A DNA stretch of 64,000 bases. It comes from DATFDN01 sp963756545 (GTDB lineage: Bacteria; Pseudomonadota; Alphaproteobacteria; Acetobacterales; Acetobacteraceae). Each line of letters starts with the position of its first letter. Position 1 is the stretch's first letter. Below are positions 7,861-16,785 of the stretch, one piece after another. The translations under genes were made by a program, and so were the position numbers. The notes beneath the pieces were generated by a model that had not been told where the DNA came from, ran no database searches, and worked only from the letters and a program-made list of their open reading frames with translations. Location of the stretch: positions 558,001 to 622,000 of the forward strand of contig CAVWNY010000008.1 of NCBI GenBank assembly GCA_963756545.1, in the 5' to 3' direction.

Positions 7861-9465
7861 ATGCAACGACGGACGGTTCTGACTGGCGCCGCTGCGAGTG
7901 CCGCTGCGAGCGGGGCGGGCTTTTTTTCCGGCGCCGCTTTCGCCGCTGATGCCACGGCGGCCAGTACCGCATCGCCGGATCTTGCCGCGGCGCTGGCCCG
8001 GTTCCGCTCCTCCATCCCGGCGCATTTCGACCGGACTTATGTGGAGAACGCCGTCATCCCGTTCTTCCTCACCAGCGTCTATGAGGGCGAGCGCCCCGCG
8101 TTGCCGATGATTGACGTGACGCTCAGCAAGGAGAACGCCCTGCCCCACGACCTCTGGGGGCTGATCTACGAGGGCTGGAAGCCAACACCGGAGGAGGGCG
8201 TTACGGTGTTCCTCCAGGGCCTGGAGAAGCGGGGCGACAACAATCTTCGCAAGCGGATCTACATGTCCGCTGTCACGCCTGATCTCTACCGGCAGATGTA
8301 CGGCGCCAAGGTGGTCGCCTTCTTCGACGCGTTGCTCGACCCAAAATTCGCCGGCAGGCCGTTCATGCGACACTATCTCGATTACTACTGGGACGTTTAC
8401 TGGGACTTGCACCTTGGGGTAAAGGGTGACGCGATTCCACCGCAGGTCCGCACCATCGGCGAGAGCTTCAACGCCGTCCTCGCCTTCCGCGACCCGATGC
8501 AGCCGATCGTGTACGACAACTACATGACCGTACGGGCGCTCCTGGACTTCCTCAAGACCTGGATCGATGAGCGGCTGGACGACATCGCGAACGCACGCAT
8601 CTCCAACCCAGAGAGGACGATCGCTTGGTATTGGCTCAAGAACGCCGGCGACGGCGCGCATTTCAGCAAGAAGGACGTCGTCTTCGAATGCTTCCATAAC
8701 TTCGTCGCACTCAGCCAATGGGGCAACACGATCTTCGGCATCATGTCACGCCTCAGCCGGGATGGCGGCGATTCCGACGTTCGTGCCGCGTTCGAGAAGA
8801 CGATGTCGGGGACCCCCGACGCCGCAAACGGCGCCCCCTACACGCCGCTCGAAATGTTCGTCATGGAGCTGTTCCGCACGATCTCGCCGAATGGCGGGAG
8901 CATCTCCTCGATATCGGACACGCGGTTGGAAACAAGCGACAACTACGGCGACAGCGTATCGCCCTTTGTCAGGTTCGGGTTGCCCTACGAGCGAAACGGC
9001 TACATCATATCGCCGCACACCTCGACCAGCTTTGATCCCCGGCACTGGACCAATCCGCAGCAATTCGACCCAGACCGCTACCGTGATGTGCCAACAAGCG
9101 CTCAGGTGGACGAGGCGAGGAGCAAGCAGATCGGCTTCGCCAGATGCCCGTTCGAGCTCACAAAGATGAAGGTCAGCGACGGACGCAATGCCGCCATGGC
9201 CAACAGCGCGTTCGGCACCGTGTTCGGCGTGGTCGACGACAAGCCGCTGCCGGTCTGCGACTACGCCGGGTTCGCGCCATTCGGCTTCGGTTATCGCCGC
9301 TGCCCCGGCGAGCAGCTCACCATCCAGGTGTTCGAGGACTTCCTGCGCAAGGTCTGGCGCGACAAGATAACCTTCAGCAGCTTGCACCTGTCGAACCCGC
9401 GTCAGGTGCCGATCGGTCCAAATGCCGTCATCGAGGACAATATCACCTTCGCCCGGCCATCCTGA
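7861..9465 (+). CDS. cytochrome P450-like heme protein with twin-arginine signal peptide
   Basis: A 534-aa protein. Residues 1-29 look like a Tat signal: QRRTVLTG, then a hydrophobic Ala/Gly stretch and an AFA-type cleavage site. The body has P450 hallmarks in order: ExxR as ELFR (336-339), a meander region with DPRHWTNPQQFDPDRYRD (392-409), and the heme-thiolate loop FAPFGFGYRRCPGEQ (471-485) with Cys481 as ligand. The I-helix region around 277-293 (FHNFVALSQWGNT) lacks the usual acid-Thr pair used for O2 activation, and has an Asn where hydroperoxide-using CYP74-type enzymes do. That suggests a peroxide-dependent or isomerising activity rather than a classical monooxygenase. No redoxin genes are nearby. 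Start chosen at ATG 7861 behind GGGGGA; GTG/TTG-type upstream starts would bury the signal. Convergent with an SphA-type barrel gene 21 bases on. Confidence 0.8.
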   Translation: MQRRTVLTGAAASAAASGAGFFSGAAFAADATAASTASPDLAAALARFRSSIPAHFDRTYVENAVIPFFLTSVYEGERPALPMIDVTLSKENALPHDLWGLIYEGWKPTPEEGVTVFLQGLEKRGDNNLRKRIYMSAVTPDLYRQMYGAKVVAFFDALLDPKFAGRPFMRHYLDYYWDVYWDLHLGVKGDAIPPQVRTIGESFNAVLAFRDPMQPIVYDNYMTVRALLDFLKTWIDERLDDIANARISNPERTIAWYWLKNAGDGAHFSKKDVVFECFHNFVALSQWGNTIFGIMSRLSRDGGDSDVRAAFEKTMSGTPDAANGAPYTPLEMFVMELFRTISPNGGSISSISDTRLETSDNYGDSVSPFVRFGLPYERNGYIISPHTSTSFDPRHWTNPQQFDPDRYRDVPTSAQVDEARSKQIGFARCPFELTKMKVSDGRNAAMANSAFGTVFGVVDDKPLPVCDYAGFAPFGFGYRRCPGEQLTIQVFEDFLRKVWRDKITFSSLHLSNPRQVPIGPNAVIEDNITFARPS

Positions 9466-9486
9466 TCGGCGAGGCGCTGCCCGCGC

Positions 9487-10407
9487 CTACCAGAACTGTC
9501 GGAGGGTAAGCCTGACTCCCCAGGAGTTCGGCTCGCTTTCCGGCTTGGCGACAATGGAGTCGGCATTCAGCACCATATCGCCGCCGGGCCAGAGCCGCGC
9601 GCCCATGCCGGCGCCCAGTCGCAGCGTGTCGGCGGCGTTGCCCTGGCGCACCCCGTCGATGCTCGTTTCTCCTCCGACGTTGTAATAGGCGTCTGCTGAA
9701 AGCCATATGCGAGGGGTGATATTTCGGCTCGCATGGCCTTCCACGATGAACAGCGGCGCCTGAGTCAGGCGGCTCGCGCCGCCAGCCTGGAACGCATTGT
9801 TCGGAGTGAAGGCCGCAACGGATGCGTAGGTCTCGAGCCACGACCAGCCGCGGTCCGGCGTGTAGCTGAAGTTGACAGTCGGGCGGACTGTCCACCGGTT
9901 TGCTGAGGGGTTGAGAGCGCGGCGGGGCTCATACTCGCCGAGCGGCGTTCCCACAAACAGGTGGAAGCTCGCAAAAGTCTGCGGCACGAAGCTGGCGAAC
10001 GCCTCGCGAGTCAGGGCGGGTCCGCCGAAGATGTTTACCTGCCAAAGGAAACCAACATCGGAAACACCGCGGACCGCGGTGCGATCGGAGCCGGAACTCG
10101 ACTCCACGTAGAGGTAGGGCAGCACGATCGAAATGCCGCCGGTGCGCCCCCAGTAATCCATGGTCCGCGTCAGGACGATGGATTGCGGAACAACATTGGT
10201 GCGGATGCGCGCCGTTATATCCAGTCCGTCCTCCGGCGTCACCGAGGCAGCGTAACCCGCATTGTAGAAGGCGAGCCAGCTGTCGATCGGCGCGTTGAGG
10301 TAGTCCCGTGCCGAGCCTGCCCAGACGTTGCTCGGCAATGGGAGTGCGGCTACCACGACCCACAGCACGTGGGCCGCGAGCCTCCCGCGCCTCAACGATG
10401 CGCCCAT
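9487..10407 (-). CDS. SphA / MetA-pathway-of-phenol-degradation family outer-membrane protein
   Basis: A 306-aa exported protein with a signal peptide ending around NVWAGS (residue 30). The mature chain has the alternating strands of an outer-membrane barrel, ends in RLTLRQFW with a C-terminal aromatic residue, and carries family-like segments such as GFLWQVNIFGGPALT, PLGEYEPRRALNPSANRW and GGASRLTQAPLFIVEGHASRN shape. Relatives (PF13557-type) are thought to help hydrophobic substrates across the outer membrane. It faces the exported P450 gene tail to tail, so a shared hydrophobic substrate is possible but unproven. Confidence 0.8.
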   Translation of the reverse strand: MGASLRRGRLAAHVLWVVVAALPLPSNVWAGSARDYLNAPIDSWLAFYNAGYAASVTPEDGLDITARIRTNVVPQSIVLTRTMDYWGRTGGISIVLPYLYVESSSGSDRTAVRGVSDVGFLWQVNIFGGPALTREAFASFVPQTFASFHLFVGTPLGEYEPRRALNPSANRWTVRPTVNFSYTPDRGWSWLETYASVAAFTPNNAFQAGGASRLTQAPLFIVEGHASRNITPRIWLSADAYYNVGGETSIDGVRQGNAADTLRLGAGMGARLWPGGDMVLNADSIVAKPESEPNSWGVRLTLRQFW

Positions 10408-10552
10408 GCTCCGATCCTGCGTCCGATTTTGGAATGACCCTATAGTCTCCGTGTAGTCTCGGGAAGCGCGATACGGCCAAGACGCGTAGCCTGTACGAAC
10501 GCTGCGGCGGTTCGACGCAGGTTAGCCATCTTCGGCGGCTAGCTCCGGCCGG

Positions 10553-10939
10553 TCATAACTCCCGTACATTCAGACCGGCCTTCCGGGTGGCCTTGACGCG
10601 ACTCTTGTCAAATGTAGCGAACGTCTTGCACTGATCGGCGGCTCCAAGATGCAGGGCATCAGCGAAATCCATGCCCTGCTCGCACCAGTCGAACGCCTGG
10701 GCGGTCAGGGTCGCGTCCTGCAACGACACGCGCGGAAGCCCGACCAGCATTCTCAAAGCGTAGACGATCCGGTTCGGTGCGAAGTCATACAGGCTGCGCA
10801 GCACCCACTCGGTTTCGAGCAGCACCGTCGTCGATATCCAGAGGTCCGTGTCTCCGACCAACCTTCGCGCTCGCGCCGCGTGGCCTGGCTCGTCGTTCGT
10901 GATGATCCGGACCAGGACGTTAGTATCGACCGCGAGCAT
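10553..10939 (-). CDS. vapC: PIN-domain toxin (VapC-like ribonuclease)
   Basis: A 128-aa PIN domain: AVDTNVLVRIITND at the N-terminus supplies the first acidic residue, ETEWVLRS in the middle the second, and the C-terminal DFADALHLGAA plus ATFDKS supply the remaining metal-binding acids. PIN toxins are Mg-dependent RNases that usually cut tRNA or rRNA. The start at 10939 overlaps the end of the antitoxin gene by 20 bases, as in coupled toxin-antitoxin operons. Confidence 0.88.
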   Translation of the reverse strand: MLAVDTNVLVRIITNDEPGHAARARRLVGDTDLWISTTVLLETEWVLRSLYDFAPNRIVYALRMLVGLPRVSLQDATLTAQAFDWCEQGMDFADALHLGAADQCKTFATFDKSRVKATRKAGLNVREL

Positions 10940-11201
10940 GGCGGCGCCGGACCTCCGCCTCGATGCTTGCGTCCATCTCCTCGATGGTCCTTGGCGGACC
11001 CTTGTGCGGGAGACAACCGAATACGTCCTCGATCTTCGTCGGTGCGAAGAGCGGAGCCTGTTTGAGCACGACGCCGTCGGGCGTGTCCTCGACAACCAGC
11101 TTGGTGCCCGCCCCCCAATGCCGGCGGCGCCGGATCTCCGCCGGAAGGATGAGTTGGGCCTTGGTGGAAAGAGTGGTCGTCAGCATCTCGGCGGTCGCCA
11201 T
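10920..11201 (-). CDS. vapB: AbrB/MazE-type antitoxin of the PIN toxin
   Basis: A 93-aa protein. The N-terminal half (TTTLSTKAQLILPAEIRRRR, then GAGTKLVVED) is a SpoVT/AbrB swapped-hairpin DNA-binding domain. The C-terminal half, acidic then basic (TIEEMDASIEAEVRRRHARG), is the part expected to wrap the toxin. It precedes vapC and overlaps it. Such antitoxins usually repress their own operon; the promoter would lie in the short gap before dinB's 3' end at 11202-11233. Confidence 0.85.
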   Translation of the reverse strand: MATAEMLTTTLSTKAQLILPAEIRRRRHWGAGTKLVVEDTPDGVVLKQAPLFAPTKIEDVFGCLPHKGPPRTIEEMDASIEAEVRRRHARGRY

Positions 11202-11233
11202 CGCCGCACTCCTGGATGTCAGACGTACGTAAG

Positions 11234-12334
11234 TTAGATACCACCGGGCGGGGATGCGAGGGAAAGCGCCATCTGTCGGCGCGCTTCGCCGTCGAAATTG
11301 GACAGCGTGACCCCGAGCAGGCGGACCTCGCGCCGCAACGGAAATAGCGGCCGGAGAAGATCGAAACTGGTTTCCTCGATGCTCGCCCGTGAGGCGATCG
11401 GCTCAGCGCACGACCGGCTGCGGGTGAGCAGCCGGAAATCGGCGTATTTGACCTTCACCGTTACCGTCCGCGCCGGCTTGCCCTCCCGGCTGTACGCCGC
11501 CCAGACACTCGCGAACACCGGGGCGAGGGCCGGCGCCATCTCCTCCCATTGCAGCAGGTCGCGCCCGAAGGTCGTCTCGGCGCCGAGCGACTTGCGCTGA
11601 CGGTCCGCAAGCACCGGGCGGTCGTCCTCGGCGCGCGCGAGCCCGTAATAGTCATTACCCGCCCTGCCGAAATGGGTCGTCAGAAACTTCCGCGTCTGCG
11701 CCCGCAGATCGAGGCCGGTGCGGATGCCGAGTTCGGCCATCTTCGCCGCCGTCTTCGGGCCGATGCCGTTGAACCTACCCACGGGCAGTTGTTCCACGAA
11801 CGCCGGACCCATGCGGGGCGTGATCACGAACAGCCCGTCCGGCTTGCGATGGTCCGACGCTAGCTTCGCGAGAAACTTGTTGTAGGACACCCCGGCCGAT
11901 CCGCTCAGGCCCGTCTCCGCGCGGATGCGCGCCCTGATCTCTTCGGCGATCGCGGTCGCCGAGCCGCGCTCCACCAGCGGCTCCGTCACGTCGAGATAGG
12001 CCTCGTCGAGCGACAGCGGCTGGATCAGCGGCGTGTAGCAGGCGAGGATCGCGTGGACTTGCCGCGATACCGCTTTGTACACGTCGAAGCGCGGCGGCAC
12101 GAATACCAGTTCGGGGCATTTTCGCCGCGCGGTGATCGAGGCCATCGCCGAGCGAACGCCGAACTTCCGGGCCTCGTAGCTCGCCGCGGCCACCACGCCG
12201 CGCTCGCGCGCGCCGCCCACCGCCAGCGGCACGCCGCGCAGCGCCGGATCGTCGCGCTGCTCCACCGACGCATAGAACGCATCCATATCGATATGGATGA
12301 TGCGACGGTGATTTTTTTCGGAGTCGAGCGGCAT
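11234..12334 (-). CDS. dinB: DNA polymerase IV (Y family)
   Basis: A 366-aa translesion polymerase. The palm holds IHIDMDAFYASVEQRDDPAL near the N-terminus (first catalytic Asp) and PLSLDEAYLDV near residue 95 (Asp-Glu pair); a helix-hairpin-helix FNGIGPKTAAKMAELG and the little-finger domain follow. The pyrimidine/steric-gate region is the usual DinB form. I use ATG 12334 rather than the upstream TTG at 12364. It lacks the very C-terminal beta-clamp peptide QLxLxF in canonical form, ending MALSLASPPGGI, where QMALSL may serve. Confidence 0.95.
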   Translation of the reverse strand: MPLDSEKNHRRIIHIDMDAFYASVEQRDDPALRGVPLAVGGARERGVVAAASYEARKFGVRSAMASITARRKCPELVFVPPRFDVYKAVSRQVHAILACYTPLIQPLSLDEAYLDVTEPLVERGSATAIAEEIRARIRAETGLSGSAGVSYNKFLAKLASDHRKPDGLFVITPRMGPAFVEQLPVGRFNGIGPKTAAKMAELGIRTGLDLRAQTRKFLTTHFGRAGNDYYGLARAEDDRPVLADRQRKSLGAETTFGRDLLQWEEMAPALAPVFASVWAAYSREGKPARTVTVKVKYADFRLLTRSRSCAEPIASRASIEETSFDLLRPLFPLRREVRLLGVTLSNFDGEARRQMALSLASPPGGI

Positions 12335-12387
12335 GCCGGCGCGGACGATAGCATAGGCAGCCAATCGTTTCTCCGGGTCGCCTCGCC

Positions 12388-12951
12388 TTAGAACCGCCGC
12401 TCGAACACCGTGACCACGTCGCCCGGGTCCAGCGCGGTCTGGCGGGCGGCACGGCCCTCGATGGCTCCGGCCCCCTCCTCGCGGACCACGGCGGCGCGGT
12501 CCTCGATCGCGCGATAGGTGAACCCGCCCGCCAGCGCCACGGCGGCAAGCACCGTCATCCCCGGCTGATAGGCGAACTGGCCGGGCTTGTTGACCTCCCC
12601 CAGCACGAAGATCGGGCGGTAACCCGTCACTTCCACCGACACCGACGGGTCGCGCTCCAGCCCCGCGCGCACCAGCGTGCCCGCGATCGCCTTCTCCAGC
12701 GCCGCCGGGCGCAGGCCGGCGGCGGGCACGCTGCCCAGCATGGGCAGCGCGAGGCGCCCGCTGTCGCCAACGCGGAACTCTCCCGTCAGCGCCTCGTCGC
12801 CCACGGTGATGATGCGGACCTGATCGCCCGGCCCGAGCCGATAGCCCGCGTCCGCTCGGGAGGGCAGCGGAGGCAAGTCGTGACCGGGGGCACAGGCGGT
12901 GAGGCTCACCGAAAAGGCAAGAGCCAGAAAGGGCGTGCGACCGTATGGCAT
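12388..12951 (-). CDS. polysaccharide export (Wza/BexD-like) lipoprotein
   Basis: A 187-aa protein with lipobox LTAC at about residue 19, followed by the Poly_export domain (YRLGPGDQVRIITVGDEALT, FRVGDSGRLALPMLG) and one SLBB-like domain (FVLGEVNKPGQFAYQPGMTV). Relatives form outer-membrane export pores for exopolysaccharide. It is short compared with E. coli Wza and carries only one SLBB unit. No glycosyltransferase, polymerase or Wzc gene is next to it, so it is an isolated component here. Confidence 0.88.
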   Translation of the reverse strand: MPYGRTPFLALAFSVSLTACAPGHDLPPLPSRADAGYRLGPGDQVRIITVGDEALTGEFRVGDSGRLALPMLGSVPAAGLRPAALEKAIAGTLVRAGLERDPSVSVEVTGYRPIFVLGEVNKPGQFAYQPGMTVLAAVALAGGFTYRAIEDRAAVVREEGAGAIEGRAARQTALDPGDVVTVFERRF

Positions 12952-13020
12952 ACGCCCATCCTCGCGCGAATTCGTCGCCGAAGAGTTAACGCCCCGGCAC
13001 CATTTCTCGCCCCCAATCGT

Positions 13021-14184
13021 TCAATACGAGATCGCGGCCCGTTCCACGGGCACCCACTCGCCGTCCTTCACGACGCAAAGGAAGGACTGGTTGGACCCCA
13101 GATGCTTGTCGGGGCCGAAGCTGAACGGCGGCGAACCGAAGATGTCCTGGTAGTCCTTGATCTTCTCCATGCCCTTGATGAACCCTTCGGTGGTGAGGTC
13201 TTTCCCGGCATTCTGCAACGCGAGCACCGTGATCTGCGCACCAGTGTAGCCGATCTGCGCGGCGAAATTCGGGTCCTTGCCGTAGAGCGCGTGGAATTTA
13301 GTCACGAAGGCGTGGATCTTCGGGTCCGGGTCGTCGGCGTGCACGAACAGCATTGGCGTCATCGAGTAAAAGCCGTTGTTGGTGCCCCCCGGCACGTGCG
13401 CCACCGCCTCGTCATAGCTGGCGGCCTGGCCCATCATGTCGACGTTCCAGCCGGTCTTGCGTACGGCGGCAATGATCTGGTTGGTGTCGCGCACGATCCC
13501 GCCCACCACGATGAGGTCGCAATTGGCATCATGCACCTTGGCGACGGCGGCGCTGAAATCCACGTCGGTCGGCTTGTGCAGCGTCACCGCCGCCAGCGTC
13601 ATGTGCAGGGCCTTCAGCTCATCCTTCGTCCCATCCATCACGTCGCGACCGAAATCGGTGTCCTCCGACATCGCGCAGACGGTCTTCTTCTGCCGCTGCT
13701 CGACGAAGAACTTCACGCCGGAGCGCACCTGGTCGTAGTAGGAGGCGCCGAGCGCGAACTTGTAGGGACTGAACGGCTCGTACATCGAGCGCGCCGAGGT
13801 CAGCGGGAAGACGTTCGGCACGCCGGCCTTGATCTGCATGGGCATGGTGGCGTTGTTCATCGGTGTGCCGGCATTCGCCACCTCGATGAACACGTGGTCC
13901 TGGTTCAGCAGCTTGTTCTCAGCCTGCACCGAGCGCGGGACCTGGTATTGGTTGTCCTCGACGATGTACTTGATCTTGCGGCCGTTTATGCCACCCGCCT
14001 TGTTCACCGCGTCGAACACCATGCGCCAAGCGTTCGAGTTGTTCAGCCCCCACATCGCGGTCACCCCCGACAGGTCGGTGTAGGTGCCAATCTTCACCTC
14101 GGTCGGGCTCACGCCCTGATTTGGCGCCGCCAGCGCGGGCGTTGCGAACATGGCGGCCATCGCACCGGCCAAAAGCGCCTTCAT
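13021..14184 (-). CDS. livK: branched-chain amino-acid type ABC transporter substrate-binding protein
   Basis: A 387-aa periplasmic protein with signal peptide ending ALAA (residue 19) and the Peripla_BP_6 fold: VKIGTYTDLSGVTAMWG, INGRKIKYIVEDNQYQ, and a second lobe with VCAMSEDTDFGRDV and CDLIVVGGIVRDTN. The start ATG has a perfect GGAGGA 5-6 bases upstream. It is the last gene of the liv-type operon, after the acyl-CoA synthetase. In this arrangement such proteins often bind aromatic or other hydrophobic carboxylates rather than leucine; the ligand cannot be read from the sequence. Confidence 0.93.
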   Translation of the reverse strand: MKALLAGAMAAMFATPALAAPNQGVSPTEVKIGTYTDLSGVTAMWGLNNSNAWRMVFDAVNKAGGINGRKIKYIVEDNQYQVPRSVQAENKLLNQDHVFIEVANAGTPMNNATMPMQIKAGVPNVFPLTSARSMYEPFSPYKFALGASYYDQVRSGVKFFVEQRQKKTVCAMSEDTDFGRDVMDGTKDELKALHMTLAAVTLHKPTDVDFSAAVAKVHDANCDLIVVGGIVRDTNQIIAAVRKTGWNVDMMGQAASYDEAVAHVPGGTNNGFYSMTPMLFVHADDPDPKIHAFVTKFHALYGKDPNFAAQIGYTGAQITVLALQNAGKDLTTEGFIKGMEKIKDYQDIFGSPPFSFGPDKHLGSNQSFLCVVKDGEWVPVERAAISY

Positions 14185-14203
14185 GGGTTCCTCCTTGGTT
14201 GTG

Positions 14204-16015
14204 TCAGACGTCGCTATACATTTCCTCGATCAACCCGCTGTACTTCGTCCCGACGACGCCACGACGCAGCTTCATCACGGGGGTCAGTTCGGGGTCCTCG
14301 GGTTCGAGCTTCTGCTCGATCAGCCGGAACGAGCGGATGCCGGCCGGTCGGCCAAGCCGCGTCAACGTCCGCTCGATTTCGCGGCCGATCAGCGCGCGTA
14401 CCTTCTCGGCGCGCACGAGGGTGGCAAAGCTGGTGAAGGCGACGTTGTTGGATTGCGCCCACTTTTCCACCGCGTCGTGGTCGACCATCACCAGACAGGA
14501 CAGGAACGCCCGCTGCTCGCCGAACAGCATGGCGTCGGCGATGTACGCCGAGACCTTCAGTTCCTTCTCGATCTCGGCCGCCGTGACGGCGTGACCCGAG
14601 GTGGTGGTGATAACGTCCTGGCGGCGTCCGGTGATACCGAGATAGCCGTTCGCCAGAGCGCCGAGGTCGCCGGTGTGCAGCCAGCCGCCACGCAGCGCCC
14701 GAGCCGTTTCCTCCGGCCGGTTCCAGTAGCCCAGGAACACCTGCGGCCCGCGCAGCAACACCTCGCCGTCAGGAGCGACCGCGACCTCGGCATAGGGCAC
14801 CGGCCGGCCCACGGCGTTGAGCCGCGGCGCGCCGGCGGGCATGGCGGCGGCGAGTCCGGCGCACTCCGTCTGCCCATAGATCTCGGTCAGCTCGACCCCG
14901 AAAGCCATGAACCAGCGGATCAATTCGGCGGACACGGGCGCGCCGCCGATCAGCGCGAGGCGCAGCCGATCGAGCCCGAGCTCTCGCCGCGCATTGCCGA
15001 GCACGAGCCGGCTCAACACCCAGGTTTCCAGGGCGGTCCAGGGTGGCACGTCGCGCCCACCGAGGCGCATGTCCGCCCGCCGCCGGCCCGCCGCCATGGC
15101 CCAGCGGAACAGGCTGCGTTGCAACGCGCCGGCGGCGCCGCTCGCGAGGCTGACGCGCGCGTGGAACCGCTCCCACACGTGCGGCGCGGCCGCCAGCACC
15201 GTGGGACGCACCTCCTGGAGATTTTCGAGCACGGTGTCGGCGCTCTCGACGTAGTTGCCGATGGTTCCGGTGTGCAGGGCGAGATAGAGGCCGAGCACGC
15301 GCTCCATCACATGGCCCATGGGCATGAAAGCCAGCCGCTCGTCGCCTTCGTGCTGGCCGAGGAGCCGGGCCGCGTGCTCCACCTGCGCGAGGATGATGCG
15401 ATGGCTCAGCATGGCGCCCTTCGGCGCGCCCGTCGTGCCGGCGGTATAAAGCAGCACGGCAAGGTGGTCCGGGCGGATGGTCTCCAGCCCCGCCTCCCAG
15501 GCCAGGCTGTCCGCGCGCGCATGGGCCTTGCCGCGCGCCAGGAACGCGTCGAGGCTTTCGCACATCGGATCGACGAGGTCGCGCAGCCCCTTCATGTCGA
15601 GGACGACGATACGCTCCAGCGCCGGGCAGACGTTGCGTGCGTCCAGCGCCTTGTCGAGCTGCTCCTCATTGTCGACGAACACGATCCGCGCCGCGCAATC
15701 GCGCAGGATGTCGGCGACCAGTTCCGTCCCGGCGGTCGGATAGATGCCGGCCGCGATGCCGCCCGCGCCCTGGATGCCGAGGTCGGCGTACACCCATTCG
15801 GCGTGCGTCTCGGCCAGCACGCACGCGACCTCGCCGGGCTTGAAGCCGATCGCCCGCAACCCTTGCGCGATCGCGCGCATCCGCTCGCCAAGCTCGGCCC
15901 ATGTAACGGTACGCCAGATGCCGCGCTGTTTCTCCCGCAGGATCGGGCGCCCGCCATCGGCCCGGACACGTGCCCACACCATCGCCGGAAGGCTCTGGGC
16001 CGGCTCCGACGTCAT
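14204..16015 (-). CDS. AMP-binding long-chain acyl-CoA synthetase
   Basis: A 603-aa adenylate-forming enzyme. Motifs in order: the ATP loop LLYTAGTTGAPKGAMLSH at about 188-205, EIYGQTECAG near 378, LHTGDLG, GRRQDVITTTSG and, near the end, PVMKLRRGVV with the lysine that completes adenylation. It belongs to the FAA1-type group that makes acyl-CoA from fatty or other carboxylic acids. Its ATG overlaps the livF stop (ATGA at 16012-16015), and livK follows 19 bases after its stop, so it is inside the transporter operon. That suggests the imported ligand is a carboxylate that is activated with CoA on entry. Confidence 0.92.
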   Translation of the reverse strand: MTSEPAQSLPAMVWARVRADGGRPILREKQRGIWRTVTWAELGERMRAIAQGLRAIGFKPGEVACVLAETHAEWVYADLGIQGAGGIAAGIYPTAGTELVADILRDCAARIVFVDNEEQLDKALDARNVCPALERIVVLDMKGLRDLVDPMCESLDAFLARGKAHARADSLAWEAGLETIRPDHLAVLLYTAGTTGAPKGAMLSHRIILAQVEHAARLLGQHEGDERLAFMPMGHVMERVLGLYLALHTGTIGNYVESADTVLENLQEVRPTVLAAAPHVWERFHARVSLASGAAGALQRSLFRWAMAAGRRRADMRLGGRDVPPWTALETWVLSRLVLGNARRELGLDRLRLALIGGAPVSAELIRWFMAFGVELTEIYGQTECAGLAAAMPAGAPRLNAVGRPVPYAEVAVAPDGEVLLRGPQVFLGYWNRPEETARALRGGWLHTGDLGALANGYLGITGRRQDVITTTSGHAVTAAEIEKELKVSAYIADAMLFGEQRAFLSCLVMVDHDAVEKWAQSNNVAFTSFATLVRAEKVRALIGREIERTLTRLGRPAGIRSFRLIEQKLEPEDPELTPVMKLRRGVVGTKYSGLIEEMYSDV

Positions 16016-16785
16016 CGCCACAGCTTCTTCCTCTTCCACCGGCGCTGGCCGCGCACCCCGGCCTCCTTCTGGCCGAGATAAAACTCCTTGATGTCCTCCT
16101 TCTCCATCAGCCGCGCGCAGTCGTCCTGCATGACGATGCGCCCCACCTCGATGACGTAGCCGTAGTCGGCCGTCTTGAGCGCGACATGGGCGTTCTGCTC
16201 GACCAGCAGGATCGCCACGCCCTGCTCGTGGTTGATGCGCCGGATGATGCCGAAGATCTGTGTCACCAGGATCGGCGACAGACCGAGCGAGGGTTCGTCC
16301 AGCAGCAGGAGGCGGGGCTTTCCCATCAGCGCGCGACTGATCGCCAGCATCTGCTGCTGCCCGCCCGACAACAGCCCGGCGCGTTGGCCGGCGCGCTCCC
16401 TGAGGATAGGGAAGTAGTCGAAGCACATCTCGACGTCGCGGGGAATCTCGCGATCATGGCGCGTGTAGGCGCCCATCATTAGGTTCTCCCGCACCGTCAG
16501 CAGCGGAAAGACCTCGCGGCCTTCCGGCACCTGGCAGATGCCCATCCGCACGATCCGGTCGGGCGACTTCCCGCGCAGGTCGTGGTCCTCGAAGCGGATC
16601 GCGCCGCGCTCGGGGTTCAGGATGCCGGAGATCGTTCGCAGCACGGTCGTCTTGCCGGCGCCGTTGGCGCCCAGCACGGTGACTATCTGCCCGCGCGCGA
16701 CCTGCAGGCTGATGCCGCGGATGGCCTGGATCGGGCCGTAATAGGTCTCGATGCCGACGACGTTGAGGAGTGGGTCGGCCGTCAC
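16012..16785 (-). CDS. livF: ABC transporter ATP-binding protein LivF
   Basis: A 257-aa ATPase of the branched-chain/hydrophobic amino-acid transporter family: Walker A GANGAGKTT, signature LSGGQQQMLAISRALM, Walker B LLLLDEPSLGL. It starts at a GTG overlapping the livG stop (GTGA). The C-terminus is unusually basic (RGQRRWKRKKLWR). It pairs with LivG on the cytoplasmic face of LivHM. Confidence 0.95.
   Translation of the reverse strand: MTADPLLNVVGIETYYGPIQAIRGISLQVARGQIVTVLGANGAGKTTVLRTISGILNPERGAIRFEDHDLRGKSPDRIVRMGICQVPEGREVFPLLTVRENLMMGAYTRHDREIPRDVEMCFDYFPILRERAGQRAGLLSGGQQQMLAISRALMGKPRLLLLDEPSLGLSPILVTQIFGIIRRINHEQGVAILLVEQNAHVALKTADYGYVIEVGRIVMQDDCARLMEKEDIKEFYLGQKEAGVRGQRRWKRKKLWR

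Noticed and set aside
10553..11201. Toxin-antitoxin pair as a phage-defence island
   Set aside because: It is a lone PIN/AbrB pair between housekeeping-type genes, with no other defence genes near it.
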